A stretch of 64,000 nucleotides of DNA. Origin: Streptomyces sp. LBL. Lineage in GTDB: Bacteria > Actinomycetota > Actinomycetes > Streptomycetales > Streptomycetaceae. Below the pieces are notes generated by a model. The model saw only the letters and a program-made list of their open reading frames with translations, was not told the origin of the DNA and searched no databases. Positions 44,008 to 53,734 of the stretch are shown here, in pieces. The stretch lies in the NCBI RefSeq assembly GCF_029893585.1, contig NZ_JARXYX010000015.1, positions 124,001 to 188,000 of the forward strand. The letters are read 5' to 3'. The translations under genes were made by a program, and so were the position numbers. Within the stretch, counting starts at the first letter, position 1. Each line of letters opens with the position of its first letter.

Positions 44008-44026
44008 TGTTCCATGACACGGAACA
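44008..44026. promoter_or_regulatory. Inverted repeat over the iclR start codon
   Basis: TGTTCC (44008-44013) and GGAACA (44021-44026) are perfect arms around ATGACAC, which contains the start codon at 44014. No ribosome-binding site precedes that ATG, and an AT-rich CAAAAT sits just upstream, so the transcript may be leaderless and the dyad may serve autoregulation. Confidence 0.6.
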
Positions 44027-44793
44027 GCGCGAACGGGAACATGCTCGAAAAGGCGGTGGCGATCCTCGACTGCTTCCGTCCGGCCGGGGGCGCGTTCCGC
44101 CTCACAGAACTCACCGCGCGTACGGGACTCGCCAAGGCCACCGTGTTCCGGCTCTGCGCCGACCTGGTGCGCCTCGGTCTGCTAGAGCGCGAGGCGGAGA
44201 CCTACCGGCTGGGCGGCGCGCTCTTCGAACTGGGTTCGCTGGTCCCGCGCCGGCTCGATCTGCGGGAGACGGCGCTGCCCTTCCTCCAGGACCTCTTCGA
44301 GGCCACGCACGAGACCGTGCACCTCGGGGTGCGGGACGGACACGACGTGGTCTACATCGAGCGGATCCACGGCCATCAGGCCCTGGCCCTGCCATCTCGC
44401 ATCGGCGGCCGGCTCCCGCTGACGTGTACCGGGGTCGGCAAGGCGCTGCTGGCGTTCTCCGGCACCGAGCTGACCGACAACGTACTGGCCCGGCCGCTGG
44501 CCCGGCTCACCCCGCACTCGGTCACCGACCCGGCGCGGCTGCGTACCGCCATCGAGCAGGTCCAGGTGTCCGGCCTCGCCTACGAGGAGCAGGAGGCGGC
44601 TCTCGGCGTCAGCTGTATCGCCGCGCCCGTCTTCGACGGACCGACGGCTGTGGCGGCGCTGTCGGTGGCCGTGCCGCGAGCCCGGTATCACCCGGCCCAA
44701 CTGGCGCCCGCCGTGCGGACGGCCGCCCTGGGCCTGTCGCGGGTGCTGCGTACGGGCCGGGACGCGCAGGGAGGCGCCCGCGCCTCGACGTGA
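44014..44793 (+). CDS. IclR-family regulator of the mhpDFE-like operon
   Basis: A 259-residue IclR protein: DNA-binding domain NMLEKAVAILDCF and LTARTGLAKATVFRLCADL; effector domain VVYIERIHGHQALALPS and RLPLTCTGVGKALLAF. It is divergent from the hydratase gene, 197 bases apart, and probably controls the lower pathway in response to a pathway acid. The start lacks a ribosome-binding site; an in-frame ATG at 44041 is a shorter alternative. Confidence 0.92.
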   Translation: MTRNSANGNMLEKAVAILDCFRPAGGAFRLTELTARTGLAKATVFRLCADLVRLGLLEREAETYRLGGALFELGSLVPRRLDLRETALPFLQDLFEATHETVHLGVRDGHDVVYIERIHGHQALALPSRIGGRLPLTCTGVGKALLAFSGTELTDNVLARPLARLTPHSVTDPARLRTAIEQVQVSGLAYEEQEAALGVSCIAAPVFDGPTAVAALSVAVPRARYHPAQLAPAVRTAALGLSRVLRTGRDAQGGARAST

Positions 44794-44818
44794 GCTCTTC
44801 GTCCGGCCTGCCGTGCAG

Positions 44819-44869
44819 GAGAACTTCGCAAGAGGACTTCACAGGGGAACTTCGCAGGGGAACTTCGCG
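44819..44869. repeat. 13-14 bp degenerate tandem repeat (GGGGAACTTCGCA type)
   Basis: Four copies at about 44819, 44831, 44844 and 44857, the last two nearly identical, in the 158-base gap between iclR and htpG. Confidence 0.85.
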
Positions 44870-44951
44870 CTTCACTGCAGGGGTTTGATTACAGTGACTG
44901 CACCGGTGACCGGTGATCCATCGACCAAGTCAAGTGAGGTAAGCGCGAACC

Positions 44952-46853
44952 ATGTCGACCGAAACGTTTGAGTTCCAGGTAGAGGCCCGTCAGCTGCTCC
45001 AGCTGATGATCCACTCGGTCTACTCGAACAAGGACGTCTTCCTCCGTGAGCTCGTCTCCAACGCCTCCGACGCGCTGGACAAGCTGCGTCTGGCCGTACT
45101 GCGGGACGACTCACTCGACGCCGACATCTCCGACCTGCACATCGAGCTCGAGATCGACAAGGACGCCCGTACGCTCACGGTGCGCGACAACGGCGTCGGG
45201 ATGTCGTACGAGGAGGTCGGACAGCTCATCGGCACGATCGCCAACTCGGGCACGGCCGAGTTCCTCCGGGAGTTGCGGGAGGCACAGGACACGGCCGGCG
45301 CGGAGGGACTGATCGGCCAGTTCGGTGTCGGCTTCTACTCCGGCTTCATGGTGGCGGACGAGGTCACCCTGCTGACGCGGCGCGCAGGCGAGAAGAAGGG
45401 CACCCGCTGGACGTCCAGCGGCGAGGGCACGTACACCCTGGAGCACGCCGACAACGCGCCGCAGGGCACCTCGGTCACGCTGCGTCTCAAGCCGGCCGAC
45501 CCCGACAACCAGCTGCACGACTACACCTCGGTGTGGAAGATCAAGGAGATCGTCAAGCGCTACTCGGACTTCATCACCTGGCCGGTCAAGCTGGTCGGGG
45601 AAGCGGGGAGCGAGGACGGCGGACCGGCCGAACCCGAGACGCTGAACTCGATGAAGGCGCTCTGGGCGCGTTCACGCGACGAGGTGTCCGAGGACGAGTA
45701 CCACGAGCTGTACAAGCACATCAGCCACGACTGGCGCGACCCGCTGGAGACCATCCAGTTGCAGGCCGAGGGGACGTTCGAGTACCAGGCCCTGCTGTTC
45801 GTCCCGGCGCATGCCCCGCACGACCTGTTCACGCAGGACTTCAAGCGCGGGGTGCAGTTGTATGTCAAGCGCGTGTTCATCATGGACGACTGCGAGGCGC
45901 TGCTGCCTCCGTATCTCCGCTTCGTCAAGGGCGTGGTCGACGCGCAGGACCTCTCGCTCAACGTCTCCCGCGAGATCCTGCAACAGGACCGGCACATCCG
46001 GATGATGCAGCGGCGGCTGACGAAGAAGGTGCTGTCGTCGGTCAAGAGCATGATGGCCGGCGACCCCGAGCGTTACGCCACGTTCTGGCGGGAGTTCGGC
46101 GCGGTGGTGAAGGAAGGGCTCATCACCGACTCCGACAACCGCGACGCCGTTCTCGCGGTGTCGTCGTTCGCGACCACGCACGGCGAGGACGAGACGGTCA
46201 CGCTGAAGCAGTACGTGGAGCGGGTGCCGGACGGGCAGGAGAACATCTACTACATCACCGGCGGGTCCCGGCAGAGCATCGACAACTCCCCGCACATGGA
46301 GGCCTTCCGGGAGCGGGGCATCGAGGTGCTCCTGCTCACCGATCCCGTCGACGAGGTGTGGGTCGACGCGGTGGGCGAGTTCGAGGGCAAGCGGCTTCAG
46401 TCGATCGCCAAGGGGGAGATCGACCTCGGTGCGCAGGGTGACAAGACGTCCGAGGACGAGCGGGAGAAGCAGGCCGAGGAGTACGCGGACCTGCTCGGCT
46501 GGATGAGCCAGGAGCTGGACGAGGACGTCAAGGAGGTGCGGCTGTCGTCGCGCCTGACGGTGTCGCCGGCCTGCGTCGTCGCTGACGCGCAGGATCTGAC
46601 ACCGGCGCTGGAGAACATGTACCGGGCCATGGGGCAAGAGGTGCCGCGTACCAAGCGCATTCTCGAACTCAACGCCGACCACCAGCTGGTGAAGGGCCTG
46701 AACCAGGCGTACCGGGATCGCGAGGACCGCTCCGGCCTCACCGAGACCGCCCAGTTGCTGTACTCCCTGGCCGTCCTGGCGGAGGGCGGCCGGCCGGCCG
46801 ACCCCGCGCACTTCGTGAAGATGGTGGCGGACCGTCTGGAACGCACGTTGTAA
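44952..46853 (+). CDS. htpG: Hsp90-family chaperone HtpG
   Basis: A 633-residue Hsp90, normal bacterial length. The N-terminal GHKL ATPase domain begins with [22 protein letters not shown] and has [16 protein letters not shown] and [15 protein letters not shown]. The middle domain holds [24 protein letters not shown], and the C-terminal dimerisation domain follows residue 500. It folds or remodels client proteins in the cytosol. It is alone in its transcript, followed by a clear terminator. No known heat-shock operator is recognised upstream. Confidence 0.98.
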
Positions 46854-46876
46854 GCGGGGCGGACGCAGCCAGGGGA

Positions 46877-46906
46877 CGCCCGGCGGTCGCGGTGGACCGC
46901 CGGGCG
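46877..46906. terminator. Hairpin terminator of htpG
   Basis: A perfect 12-bp stem (46877-46888 with 46895-46906) and the loop GCGGTG lie 23 bases after the htpG stop. It also faces the convergent 87-residue protein gene. Confidence 0.8.
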
Positions 46907-46940
46907 GCTCAGTTCACGGTGTTGCCGCGGCTGCCGCCGG

Positions 46941-47204
46941 TCAGCCCTCCAGCTTCTCGAACAGGAACTCGTGTTTGAGGAACGACGTGTCGTACTCGTG
47001 ACCGGGGTGCGGTGGCAGCAGCTGGGAGGCCTGGAACAGTCGCCATCCGTCCCGCAGGGCGGCGAGGCCTGTCTGGTACGGCGGCTCGTCGCTGTCCCCG
47101 GTCGTCGGACGGGAGGCGCCGGTGCCGTCGTAGCGGGACCAGCCCACCACGTCGGCGTCCAGGGCCGAGGAGGCCAGATAGAGCACCAGGACCTGCTGTT
47201 TCAC
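46941..47204 (-). CDS. Small protein of unknown function, 87 residues
   Basis: The GTG at 47204 overlaps the stop of the PhyH-like gene (GTGA), so it is co-translated. The sequence has an N-terminal hydrophobic strand (QQVLVLYLASSAL), a polar middle, and the C-terminal LPPHPGHEYDTSFLKHEFLFEKLEG. No signal peptide or membrane span is evident. No family is recognised. It may be an accessory to the oxygenase. Confidence 0.7.
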   Translation of the reverse strand: MKQQVLVLYLASSALDADVVGWSRYDGTGASRPTTGDSDEPPYQTGLAALRDGWRLFQASQLLPPHPGHEYDTSFLKHEFLFEKLEG

Positions 47205-48019
47205 GCGTGGCTCCTCAGGGTCGGCCGGTTGCTGACGCGAGTGACCCAGTACTCGACGTCGAAGGAGTCGTCCCCGGTCAGCGCACGCCACAGCAGGACC
47301 CGGTTGTAGATCTCCAGCCGGGCGGTGGCCTGTTCGTACCACGGGAAGCGGGTGCCGAGTTCCGTCGGCACGGCGGGATCGTGCAGGTCGGAGGTGTCCC
47401 ACAGACGGACCTGCGGCACGGTCGGATTGAAGCGGACCTTGTACATGTACCGCCGCCGTTCGGTGTCGTTGCGGCGACCGCTGTGCCAGATCCCGTGATG
47501 GACCAGGACCACTGTCCCGGCCGGGCAGGTGAGTCGGGTCTGCCCGCGCAGGTTCTGGACGCGCCCGATGTCCGTCTCGTTGACGCGCCGCAGGTGGCTT
47601 CCCGGCACGCTGAGGGTGCCTCCCATGTCGCGGGTCACCTCATGCGGGTAGTACATGAGCTGGACGTCGAACGCGTCGGGCCGGACGTCGATGATCGCGT
47701 CCCCGTGCAGGTCCTGAGCAGTGCCCTCGTGCGGTTCGCGCACGTGCACCGCGTGGTGGTCGACCGTCGGATCGGGTCCGACCAGGCTCTGCAGGGCGCC
47801 GGACACGACGGGCAGGGAGAGCAGTTCGTGGACGAACGTGCCCTGGGCGAACGCCTTCGACAGCGGAGTGCCGTACGGCAGCCCGGGCATCCCGGCCGAC
47901 AGGGCCTCGACGGCCCTCTCGTTGATCTCCCGCGGCACGATCCCGTCCAGGCGCAGAAAACCCTGCGCGACGAAGCGCGCCATCTGCACCGAGGTGAGTA
48001 GCTGTGGAGTGGTGGACAT
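47201..48019 (-). CDS. Phytanoyl-CoA dioxygenase (PhyH) family protein
   Basis: A 272-residue Fe(II)/2-oxoglutarate oxygenase-like protein. The iron triad is likely His and Asp in DLHGDAIID and the distal His in VLVHHGIWHSGRR; the Arg of RRYMYKVRFN may bind 2-oxoglutarate. It would hydroxylate a small molecule. It is divergent from an AraC regulator 73 bases away, which probably controls it, and is co-translated with an 87-residue protein. No clear ribosome-binding site is seen. Confidence 0.85.
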   Translation of the reverse strand: MSTTPQLLTSVQMARFVAQGFLRLDGIVPREINERAVEALSAGMPGLPYGTPLSKAFAQGTFVHELLSLPVVSGALQSLVGPDPTVDHHAVHVREPHEGTAQDLHGDAIIDVRPDAFDVQLMYYPHEVTRDMGGTLSVPGSHLRRVNETDIGRVQNLRGQTRLTCPAGTVVLVHHGIWHSGRRNDTERRRYMYKVRFNPTVPQVRLWDTSDLHDPAVPTELGTRFPWYEQATARLEIYNRVLLWRALTGDDSFDVEYWVTRVSNRPTLRSHA

Positions 48020-48077
48020 GCGACGAATGTAGGGCGTGGATCCCGCACGGTCGTGGGACGCATTCGCCGACTACTGG

Positions 48078-48083
48078 TAAATT
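48078..48083 (+). promoter_or_regulatory. Candidate -10 box of the araC-type gene
   Basis: TAAATT stands out in GC-rich DNA nine bases before the ATG at 48093. With no ribosome-binding site present, the transcript may be leaderless. Confidence 0.4.
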
Positions 48084-48092
48084 TCCGCTCCC

Positions 48093-48878
48093 ATGGAGCA
48101 CGTACGCCTCTCACTCGACGCGCCGCCGGAGGTGGTGAACGCGGGTGTCGGCGTGCACGGAGTCTCCACGGCGCACGAGGTCTTCCGGCTGCCCGACCTG
48201 TGGCAACTGCATCTCTACAACTACTCGGGCGCCCTCTCCGTGGGCGGCGCCGTCCACCCCGTCCGGCCCGGACATGTGAGCCTGGTTCCGCCGGACACGG
48301 AGGTGCACTTCCATTACCGCGGCCGATCGGAGCATCTGTACGCCCATCTGCGCCTCGCGGACACCGACGCGCCGCACAGGGTGCCGGTCATGCAGGACGC
48401 CGCGGCCGAGGGCGCCCTGTTGGCCCATCTGCTCAGACACGCGGTCGCCGCGGTGCCCGTCTCACCCGCGCGGGCGTCCGCCGAGGTCTGGACGGTGCTC
48501 TGGCACGTCGCCCATTTGACCGGCTCCGTTCACGACGGGCGGCAGCACCCCGTCGTGGCCGCTGCCCAGGCCTACGTCGAGGAGCGGCTGGCCGACCCGT
48601 TGGCCGTGCCCGACATCGCTCGCGCGGCCGGCGTCTCGCACACCCATCTGACCAGGCTGTTCCGCGCCGAAACCGGCCAGACGGTCGTCGCCTACGTCCG
48701 CCACCGGCGGCTGGAGCGCGCCCGTCATCTGCTGCTCGCCTCCACCCTGCCGATCCCGGCCGTCGCGGCCGCGGTGGGCATCGCCGACCTGCAGGCGTTC
48801 AACAAGGCCTGCCGACGCGAACTGGGCGCGGGCCCGCGTGCCGTACGCGAGGCCGGGGCCACGGTGAGACAGAGCTGA
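48093..48878 (+). CDS. AraC-family transcriptional regulator
   Basis: A 261-residue AraC protein. The N-terminal cupin-like sensing domain includes VRPGHVSLVPPDTEVHFHYRG. The C-terminal pair of helix-turn-helix motifs includes DIARAAGVSHTHLTRLFRAETG and PIPAVAAAVGIADLQAFNKACRRELG. The tyrosine/phenylalanine of the second helix region is modified (LQAFNKAC), but the layout is typical. It is divergent from the PhyH-like gene. Confidence 0.92.
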   Translation: MEHVRLSLDAPPEVVNAGVGVHGVSTAHEVFRLPDLWQLHLYNYSGALSVGGAVHPVRPGHVSLVPPDTEVHFHYRGRSEHLYAHLRLADTDAPHRVPVMQDAAAEGALLAHLLRHAVAAVPVSPARASAEVWTVLWHVAHLTGSVHDGRQHPVVAAAQAYVEERLADPLAVPDIARAAGVSHTHLTRLFRAETGQTVVAYVRHRRLERARHLLLASTLPIPAVAAAVGIADLQAFNKACRRELGAGPRAVREAGATVRQS

Positions 48879-49003
48879 GCCGTCCTTCGAGGCGCGGCGG
48901 GGGACATGAGGGACAGTCGACCCGACGGAGTATCAAGCCTGACGTGGGCAACAAACCATAGCCATCCTACCTATTTCCTGGACAGGCACCTCCTCCTGCA
49001 CGG

Positions 49004-49048
49004 TTGACAGCTCATGGAGCTCACTGAAGTATCAGACATCCGATGAAT
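49004..49048 (+). promoter_or_regulatory. Promoter of the GH29 gene with ATCCGATGAAT element
   Basis: TTGACA (49004-49009), 17 bases, then AAGTAT (49027-49032) make a reasonable vegetative promoter. ATCCGATGAAT at 49038-49048 covers the expected transcription start and recurs at the GH95-like promoter (60919-60929), so it is a candidate operator. Confidence 0.5.
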
Positions 49049-49059
49049 TGGAGCCACTC

Positions 49060-51408
49060 ATGAGTACGTACCCGAGACGTCAGGTCCTGGGAGTCGCGGC
49101 CGGAGTCACCGCCTCCGCAGCCCTTCCCCTCGCCACGGCCACCGGCGCCCACGCCGCCGAGCCAGTCGCCGAGCAGACCGGACCGTGGGCTCCCGTCCCC
49201 GACCCCGTCCCCGTTCCGCTCGACGCCGTCTACGACAACGACGCCATCTCCAGCGCCTCCGCACCAGGCGGCGACTTCGACGGCTCGGGCTACACGTTCC
49301 CGGGCGAGGAACTCCCCGCAGGCCGTATCGAGGTCGACGGTGTGCCCTTCCTCTTCCCCAGCTCGACCGCCGGCGCGAAGAACAACGTCGTCGCACTCGG
49401 CCAGCGCATCGATCTCCCCAAGGCCCATTACCTCTCCGCGGTCTTCCTCACCGCGGGCAGCTACGGCAGCGCCTCCGGCAAGGTCACGGTCCACTACGCG
49501 GACGGCACGACCACGACCGCCGGCCTCGGCGGAGCCGACTGGTACGCCACGGGCGGATCGCTGTCGGCGCCCTACCGCTACGCGCCGGACGGCACCAAGG
49601 ACCCCCACAGCGTCGGGATCGGGACGTCCGAGGTGTGGCTCGACCCGCGGCGGGAGGCGGTCGCGATCACCCTGCCGGTCACCAACCCGGCGGAGGTGGA
49701 CAAGACGTCCCTGCACGTCTTCGCGCTGTCCTTGCAACCCGCCGCTCAGGGACGCGCGCTGACCCTGCGCGAGGCCCGCTCCACCAACTCGCTGCTCGAG
49801 TCCAGCGGTGCCCAGAGCGTCGAGGCCACCGTCGTCAACGCGGGGACCGTCGCGGTCCTGGCCGCGGACGGCGTGTCGGTCGGTGTCAACGTGCCGGGGG
49901 CACGCACCGTCGAGCCCGCCCCCGTCCTGCGTCTGGACCCCGGCGAGCAGGCCCGGGTCCACGTCGGCATCCGCAACCGTGCGGGCATCGCCCCCGGTAC
50001 GGCCCAGGACGGCTCCGTGACCGTCACCGGCCGCGGCGCTCAAGCGGCGTCGAGGAAAAGCCGGTTGGCCCTCGGGGTCCCCGACTACCAGCCCACGGCG
50101 ACCTCCCTCTCCGGCCACCAGGCGCCGTACTGGTTCCAGAGCGCCAAGTTCGGCATCTTCATCCACTGGGGCGTCTACTCGGTGCCCGCCTGGTCGCCGG
50201 TCGGTGAGCAGTACGCCGAGTGGTACTGGGACAGCCTGCAGAATTCCACGAACCCCGTCTACGCGTACCACCGCGAGAAGTACGGCGAGAACTTCGCCTA
50301 CGACGACTTCATCCCGATGTTCACGGCGAAGAAGTTCGATCCGCGCGCCTGGGTCGAACTGTTCCGGGACGCGGGAGCGCAGTACCACGTCCTGACCTCG
50401 AAGCACCATGAGGGCTTCGCCCTGTGGGACACGAAGGTCTCGGACCGCAACTCGGTGAAGATGGGTCCGAAGCGGGACCTCGTCAAGGAACTCTTCGACG
50501 CGTCCCGGCGGTACACCCCCGAACTCCACCGCGGGCTCTACTTCTCCATGCCCGAGTGGTTCAACCCGGACAACCCCTGGACGGGCCACCCCCCGCGCAA
50601 TCCGTACACCCAGGAGCCGGTGCCCTACACGGGCTACACCGCGGGCAAGGACTTCGTGAAGGACTACCAGGCCCCGCAGATGCTGGAGCTGATCGAGGGC
50701 TACGACCCGGAGGTCATCTGGTGTGACATCGGCGGCGCCAACGACAGCCTCCATGTCCTCGCCGAGTACTTCAACCACGCGAAGAACCGGGCCCGGCCCA
50801 TCGACGTCACCGTCAACGACCGTTCGGGCATCGCCTTCCACGACTACACGACACCCGAGTACACGACGTACGACAACACGGTCGTCGCCAAGTGGGAGTC
50901 CAGCCGCGGCCTGGACCCGCACAGCTACGGCTACAACCAGGCGACACCGGACGACGCCTACATGACGACCGAGCAGGTCGTGCGGAGCCTCGTCGACATC
51001 GTCTCCAAGAACGGCAACTTCCTGCTCGACATCGGCCCCCGCGCCGACGGCACCATCCCCGAGATCATGCAGACCCGGCTGCGCGAGACGGGCCACTGGC
51101 TGCGCACCAACGGAGAGGCGATCTACGACACCACGTACTGGTCCCGGATGGCCGAACTGGGCGAGGACCTCAGGTTCACCGTCCGCCCGAACAAGGCCTT
51201 CTACATCCACTCCCTCGCCGAGCCGGGCGCCAAGCTCACCGTCGAGGCACCGGTCCCGATCCGCAGCGGCGACAAGGTGACGATGCTCGGTTACGGGCGT
51301 GCCCTGACCTGGACCGTCAGCAACGGCGCTCTGGTGATCGACGTCCCCGCGGCCGCCCGGAAGGCCGGTCAGCACGCCTGGGTCTTCAAGGTGGAGTGGA
51401 AGGTCTGA
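49060..51408 (+). CDS. Exported alpha-L-fucosidase, GH29 type
   Basis: A 782-residue secreted protein. A twin-arginine signal (YPRRQVLGVAAG, cut after AHA) leads to the exterior. Residues about 40-330 form beta-rich accessory domains with a galactose-binding-like and NPCBM/Ig-like look. The GH29 TIM barrel spans about 350-700 with FQSAKFGIFIHWGVYSVPAW, LTSKHHEGFALWD and the presumed nucleophile Asp in EVIWCDIGG near 557. It removes terminal L-fucose from glycans. GGAG lies six bases before the ATG; a TTG at 49048 is in frame. Confidence 0.9.
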   Translation: MSTYPRRQVLGVAAGVTASAALPLATATGAHAAEPVAEQTGPWAPVPDPVPVPLDAVYDNDAISSASAPGGDFDGSGYTFPGEELPAGRIEVDGVPFLFPSSTAGAKNNVVALGQRIDLPKAHYLSAVFLTAGSYGSASGKVTVHYADGTTTTAGLGGADWYATGGSLSAPYRYAPDGTKDPHSVGIGTSEVWLDPRREAVAITLPVTNPAEVDKTSLHVFALSLQPAAQGRALTLREARSTNSLLESSGAQSVEATVVNAGTVAVLAADGVSVGVNVPGARTVEPAPVLRLDPGEQARVHVGIRNRAGIAPGTAQDGSVTVTGRGAQAASRKSRLALGVPDYQPTATSLSGHQAPYWFQSAKFGIFIHWGVYSVPAWSPVGEQYAEWYWDSLQNSTNPVYAYHREKYGENFAYDDFIPMFTAKKFDPRAWVELFRDAGAQYHVLTSKHHEGFALWDTKVSDRNSVKMGPKRDLVKELFDASRRYTPELHRGLYFSMPEWFNPDNPWTGHPPRNPYTQEPVPYTGYTAGKDFVKDYQAPQMLELIEGYDPEVIWCDIGGANDSLHVLAEYFNHAKNRARPIDVTVNDRSGIAFHDYTTPEYTTYDNTVVAKWESSRGLDPHSYGYNQATPDDAYMTTEQVVRSLVDIVSKNGNFLLDIGPRADGTIPEIMQTRLRETGHWLRTNGEAIYDTTYWSRMAELGEDLRFTVRPNKAFYIHSLAEPGAKLTVEAPVPIRSGDKVTMLGYGRALTWTVSNGALVIDVPAAARKAGQHAWVFKVEWKV

Positions 51409-51477
51409 GGCCGCGGGCCACAGACCACAGGTAACAGGCCACAGCAAGGACGACCGGTGTCGCGCCGGTTGCGAAGC

Positions 51478-51519
51478 CCCCCGGCGGCACCGGTCCCAAG
51501 AACCCGGTGCCGCCGGGGG
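51478..51519. terminator. Bidirectional hairpin terminator
   Basis: A perfect 16-bp stem (51478-51493 with 51504-51519) separates the convergent GH29 and S9 peptidase genes. Confidence 0.85.
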
Positions 51520-51520
51520 C

Positions 51521-53734
51521 TCAGACGCGAAGGTGTCGTTCCATCCAGTCCGCGGCGGCCCGGCGGAACAGTCGCCGGCTGTCCGCGCGCAGGAAGTCGT
51601 GGCCCTCCTCGCGCAGGGTGAGGAGTTCGGCGGGGACACCGCGTTCGCGCGCGGCCCGTACGAACTGCTCGGACTCCCCCGGCGGCACGTTGGTGTCGTG
51701 TTCGCCGTGGACGGCGAGGAACGGGACACGCAGGGCGTCGACGCGGTGCGCCGGGGAGAGGGCGTGCAGCAGTTCGCGGTCGCGCTCGGGATGCCCGTAC
51801 TTGTGTGCCGCCGACTCCGCGAGCCAGGGCTCCGTACCGGCGAAGAACGTCAGCAGGTCGGACATGCCGCACACGGCGATGCCGGTGCGGAACAGATCCG
51901 GGTGCCACACGAGGGAGGCGAAGGTCAGATACCCGCCGTACGAGCGCCCCATGACCGCCAGCCGGGTCGGGTCCGCGAGTCCCGCCGTCACCGCGTGGGC
52001 CGCGCAGTCCGAGACGTCGTCCAGCGCGGCGAAGCGGCCGGCGCCCAGGTCGGCGTCGACGAACGACCGGCCGTGTCCTGAGGAGCCGCGGACATCGGGG
52101 GCGAAGACGTCCAGCCCGCGCCCGAGGAGCTCGTGGTAGAGGGGGTTGAACACGGGGCGTTCCTGCTCCTCGGGACCGCCGTGCAGGTGGACGACGCAGG
52201 GGGCCGGCTCGCCCGCGGCCCGCCCGGGGGCCCGGTAGTACCAGCCGCTCAGGGGCAGCCCGTCGCGCGCCCCGAGGCGCAGGGGGACGGGGCGCACGGG
52301 CGGGCGGCCCGGCGGAACGGCGTCCTCGTCGCGGGAGGACCACGGGGTGCGGAGCAGGGCCACGCCTTCGTGCGCCCACCACACACCCGGACGGCGTTGC
52401 GAACCGGACAGCGCGAGCAGCAGTCGCCCGGGCCCGGCCGCCGTGACACGCGTGACGACCTCGTGCGGCAGGGAGAGGTGCCGGGCCGGTCCCGTACGGT
52501 CGGGGGCCCGTGGGGCCGGGAAGGTCTCGACGAGTTCGAGTTCGCTGGCGCCCTGTACGTTCCAGGCCAGCACGGCCGTGCGGCCGTCCTGGGCCATCGA
52601 CAGCAGTTCCAGGTCGCTGTCCGCGCGCTCCGCCACGACCGCCCTGCCCCGCGGCTCGCCGTCGGCGCCCAGAGCGACCGCGAACAGCGCCGCGTACTCC
52701 CGGTCGGCGTTGCTGCGCAGCCACAGCGTCCGCCCGTCGGGAGAGAACCGGCCGATCCAGGGGTCGCCGTCGGCGACCGGAAGGGTGGATGTCGTCGCCG
52801 CGTCGGCCGTACGCCGGACGACCGCCTCCCGCCGTCCGCGCGGCCCCCGGCGCAGCAGTGCGAGCGTGCCGTCGCGGCTGAGGTCGCACACGCGCAGGGT
52901 GGCGGCGTGCGTTTCCGTGGCGAGCAGTACCGGGGAGGCCGGACCGTCGGGATCGATCAGGTAGGCCGACAGGCCGCCGCCGGACCGGACCGCCGGTGCC
53001 GCGAGGGTCGTCAGGTCGAACGGCGTCGGGGCCGGTGCCGTCCGCGGTGCGGCGTCGTACCGGGCCCCGCCGAGGAGCGTGGCGTGGCCGTCCCGGTCGG
53101 TCCAGTCGGGTGGCAGGGGGGTGCCGGTCGGATCGGGCTCCACCGAGGTGGGTCCCTGACCGTCGACGTGCGTGCCGGTGGCCGGTGCGGCGAGGGTGAC
53201 GGCGACGGCTGAGCCGTCGTGGGTCCAGCAGCCCAGATAGGCGGAGCTGCCGGGGTCCGCGCCGGCCAGGATGCGGCGGTCGGTGCCGTCGGGCCGCACG
53301 CACAGCACCCGTGAGTGCTCGGCGCCGCCCGGTGCGGTGGTGTACGCGATCCAGCGGCCGTCGGGTGACCAGGACACCTCCTTGACGGGGTCCGGGGAGG
53401 AGTCGAGCAGCCGGACCTCGTCACCGTCCACGGGCCCGGCCCACAGCTGGGGGACGCCGCCCCGGTCGCAGATGAAAGCCACCTGGGTGCCGTCGGCGTC
53501 GGCGGAGGGATACCAGCAGCCGTGCGCGTGCAGCCGGGTCACCGCGTCCCGCGGGCCTCCCGCCTCGGGCAACGGCACCGGCACCGGCGCGGGGGCGGCG
53601 GCGAGGGCGGGCCCGTGCGCGTCCGCCGCCCGGGTGTCCGGCGGCGGAGCCTGCGCCACGAGGTCGGGTGTCTCGGGGTGCGGGTCGGCCGGTGGCCGGG
53701 CGTGCGGGGCTCGGGTGCCGAGGTCGTCGGTCAC
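51521..53734 (-). CDS. S9 family prolyl oligopeptidase-like peptidase
   Basis: A 737-residue cytosolic peptidase. After a Pro/Ala-rich 65-residue lead, residues about 70-450 form a beta-propeller with repeated strands (VKEVSWSPDGRWIAY, GRFSPDGRTLWLRS). The alpha/beta hydrolase domain holds the Ser in AVMGRSYGGYLTF, the Asp in VHGEHDTNVPPGE and the His in EEGHDFLRAD. It cleaves small peptides. The GTG at 53734 overlaps the AsnO-like stop, so the two are co-translated. A role in turning over the product of the neighbouring amidotransferase is possible. Confidence 0.9.
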   Translation of the reverse strand: MTDDLGTRAPHARPPADPHPETPDLVAQAPPPDTRAADAHGPALAAAPAPVPVPLPEAGGPRDAVTRLHAHGCWYPSADADGTQVAFICDRGGVPQLWAGPVDGDEVRLLDSSPDPVKEVSWSPDGRWIAYTTAPGGAEHSRVLCVRPDGTDRRILAGADPGSSAYLGCWTHDGSAVAVTLAAPATGTHVDGQGPTSVEPDPTGTPLPPDWTDRDGHATLLGGARYDAAPRTAPAPTPFDLTTLAAPAVRSGGGLSAYLIDPDGPASPVLLATETHAATLRVCDLSRDGTLALLRRGPRGRREAVVRRTADAATTSTLPVADGDPWIGRFSPDGRTLWLRSNADREYAALFAVALGADGEPRGRAVVAERADSDLELLSMAQDGRTAVLAWNVQGASELELVETFPAPRAPDRTGPARHLSLPHEVVTRVTAAGPGRLLLALSGSQRRPGVWWAHEGVALLRTPWSSRDEDAVPPGRPPVRPVPLRLGARDGLPLSGWYYRAPGRAAGEPAPCVVHLHGGPEEQERPVFNPLYHELLGRGLDVFAPDVRGSSGHGRSFVDADLGAGRFAALDDVSDCAAHAVTAGLADPTRLAVMGRSYGGYLTFASLVWHPDLFRTGIAVCGMSDLLTFFAGTEPWLAESAAHKYGHPERDRELLHALSPAHRVDALRVPFLAVHGEHDTNVPPGESEQFVRAARERGVPAELLTLREEGHDFLRADSRRLFRRAAADWMERHLRV

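Noticed and set aside
49021..51729. 902-codon open frame on the minus strand
   Set aside because: It mirrors the GH29 gene, has no recognisable domain and has repeat-like Val/Arg/Gly composition typical of antisense frames.
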